A DNA stretch of 34,951 nt from Lachnospiraceae bacterium (GTDB lineage: Bacteria; Bacillota; Clostridia; Lachnospirales; Lachnospiraceae). The translations under genes were made by a program, and so were the position numbers. Positions 34,689-34,951 of this stretch are shown piece by piece. The stretch lies in NCBI GenBank assembly GCA_017612555.1, contig JAGAFR010000010.1, positions 1-34,951 on the forward strand. Reading direction: 5' to 3'. Under the pieces are notes generated by a model. That model had not been told where the DNA came from, made no database searches, and saw nothing but the letters and a program-made list of their open reading frames with translations. The number at the start of each line of letters is the position of its first letter. Position 1 is the first letter of the stretch.

Positions 34689-34723
34689 TCATTTTTTATA
34701 ATCAAATTATTTAAAAAAAGTGC

Positions 34724-34752
34724 TTGACTTACGTATTGACGGGTGATATATT
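34724..34752 (+). promoter_or_regulatory. rRNA operon promoter
   Basis: TTGACT (34724-34729), an ideal 17-base spacer and TATATT (34747-34752). A/T-rich DNA with A and T runs at 34691-34720 could act as an UP element. The start would be near 34759, about 160 bases before the 16S gene. Confidence 0.75.
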
Positions 34753-34765
34753 TATTAAGCTGTCC

Positions 34766-34785
34766 GCGCGAGAAAGCGCTTTTTT
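34766..34785 (+). promoter_or_regulatory. Terminator-like hairpin in the rRNA leader
   Basis: GCGC-GAGAAA-GCGC followed at once by six T residues, about 7 bases into the predicted transcript. The stem is only four pairs, so termination would be weak. It lies upstream of the boxA-like element. Confidence 0.4.
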
Positions 34786-34820
34786 CTTTGTAAAATGGGG
34801 CTTTGCGAGGGGACAGTTTC

Positions 34821-34833
34821 TGATCTTTGAAAA
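34821..34833 (+). promoter_or_regulatory. boxA-like antitermination element
   Basis: TGATCTTTGAAAA resembles the boxA consensus (TGCTCTTTAACA) of rRNA leaders, where NusB/NusE bind to prevent premature termination. The distance to 16S is about 85 bases. Confidence 0.5.
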
Positions 34834-34917
34834 CAAAATAGTACAACCAAACCCGAATTCCTTATAGTAAATTCAAGAAATAATCGCCAAGCGTGAAAGC
34901 GTAAGGCATCAAACATT

Positions 34918-34951
34918 TTTTTAGAGAGTTTGATCCTGGCTCAGGATGAAC
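34918..34951 (+). rRNA. rrs: 16S ribosomal RNA gene, 5' end only
   Basis: The conserved 5' sequence AGAGTTTGATCCTGGCTCAG is at 34925-34944, followed by GATGAAC. Counting back seven bases, as in E. coli numbering, puts the mature end near 34918. The gene runs off the window. Confidence 0.95.

Noticed and set aside
34691-34720. A/T-rich inverted repeat after the lipoprotein as a terminator
   Set aside because: The stem is all A-T with interruptions; it fits better as UP-element-like DNA for the rRNA promoter.

Overview
The window looks like a chromosomal piece of a motile, peptide-using Gram-positive anaerobe, most likely a Lachnospiraceae-type Clostridium relative (inference). Support comes from strong GGAGG ribosome binding sites, frequent AGA/AGG arginine codons, secreted proteins carrying bacterial Ig-like (BIG2-type) tails, Cache-type chemoreceptors, a Cthe_2159-type cell-surface protein, a SpoIIE-type phosphatase and a PcsB/SleB-like wall hydrolase. 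The genus cannot be fixed because only about 34 bases of the 16S rRNA gene are present, at the right edge.

Layout. 1-2358 (+): 3' part of a secreted Cthe_2159-type beta-helix protein with a Gly/Pro-rich collagen-like linker and three Ig-like domains. 2345-9806 (-): a two-gene exoprotease operon, a subtilase then an Xaa-Pro dipeptidyl-peptidase-like enzyme, both secreted and Ig-tailed. 9919-11053 (+): a Dabb protein and an alpha/beta hydrolase. 11166-13619 (+): a chemoreceptor whose sensor is three tandem 98-residue copies on a stalk of three 26-residue repeats. 13721-14077 (+): a DUF805 membrane protein and a terminator. 14176-16779 (-): a Cache hybrid histidine kinase, probably with a leaderless mRNA. 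16921-19944 (+): a second chemoreceptor, an unknown membrane protein and an OmpR-type response regulator. 20005-21516 (+): a C69 dipeptidase with foreign-looking codon use. Downstream of it lies a relic of a second response-regulator 3' end, inside which the next gene starts.

21570-24197 appears to be a compact RiPP locus: a radical SAM/SPASM maturase, a translationally overlapping protein of unknown family, and, convergent with them, a 94-residue precursor with a Gly-Gly leader and a Cys-containing 20-residue core. No dedicated exporter or C39 leader peptidase is in the window.

24473-33819 (+) is a tightly packed six-gene operon: wall hydrolase, MATE transporter fused to a degenerate RsbW-like ATPase domain, GNAT acetyltransferase, Cache-HAMP-SpoIIE phosphatase, aminoacyl-histidine dipeptidase and sensor histidine kinase. 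The middle three genes resemble a partner-switch signalling module attached to a transporter. A lipoprotein gene (33876-34688), probably also leaderless, and then the promoter, leader and first bases of an rRNA operon close the window.

The genes suggest two linked themes. One is peptide use: subtilase, X-Pro peptidase and C69 dipeptidase outside the cell, M20 dipeptidase inside. The other is sensing: two chemoreceptors, two histidine kinases, one response regulator and one sensor phosphatase. The RiPP locus and the transporter-partner-switch operon are the best candidates for undescribed biology.
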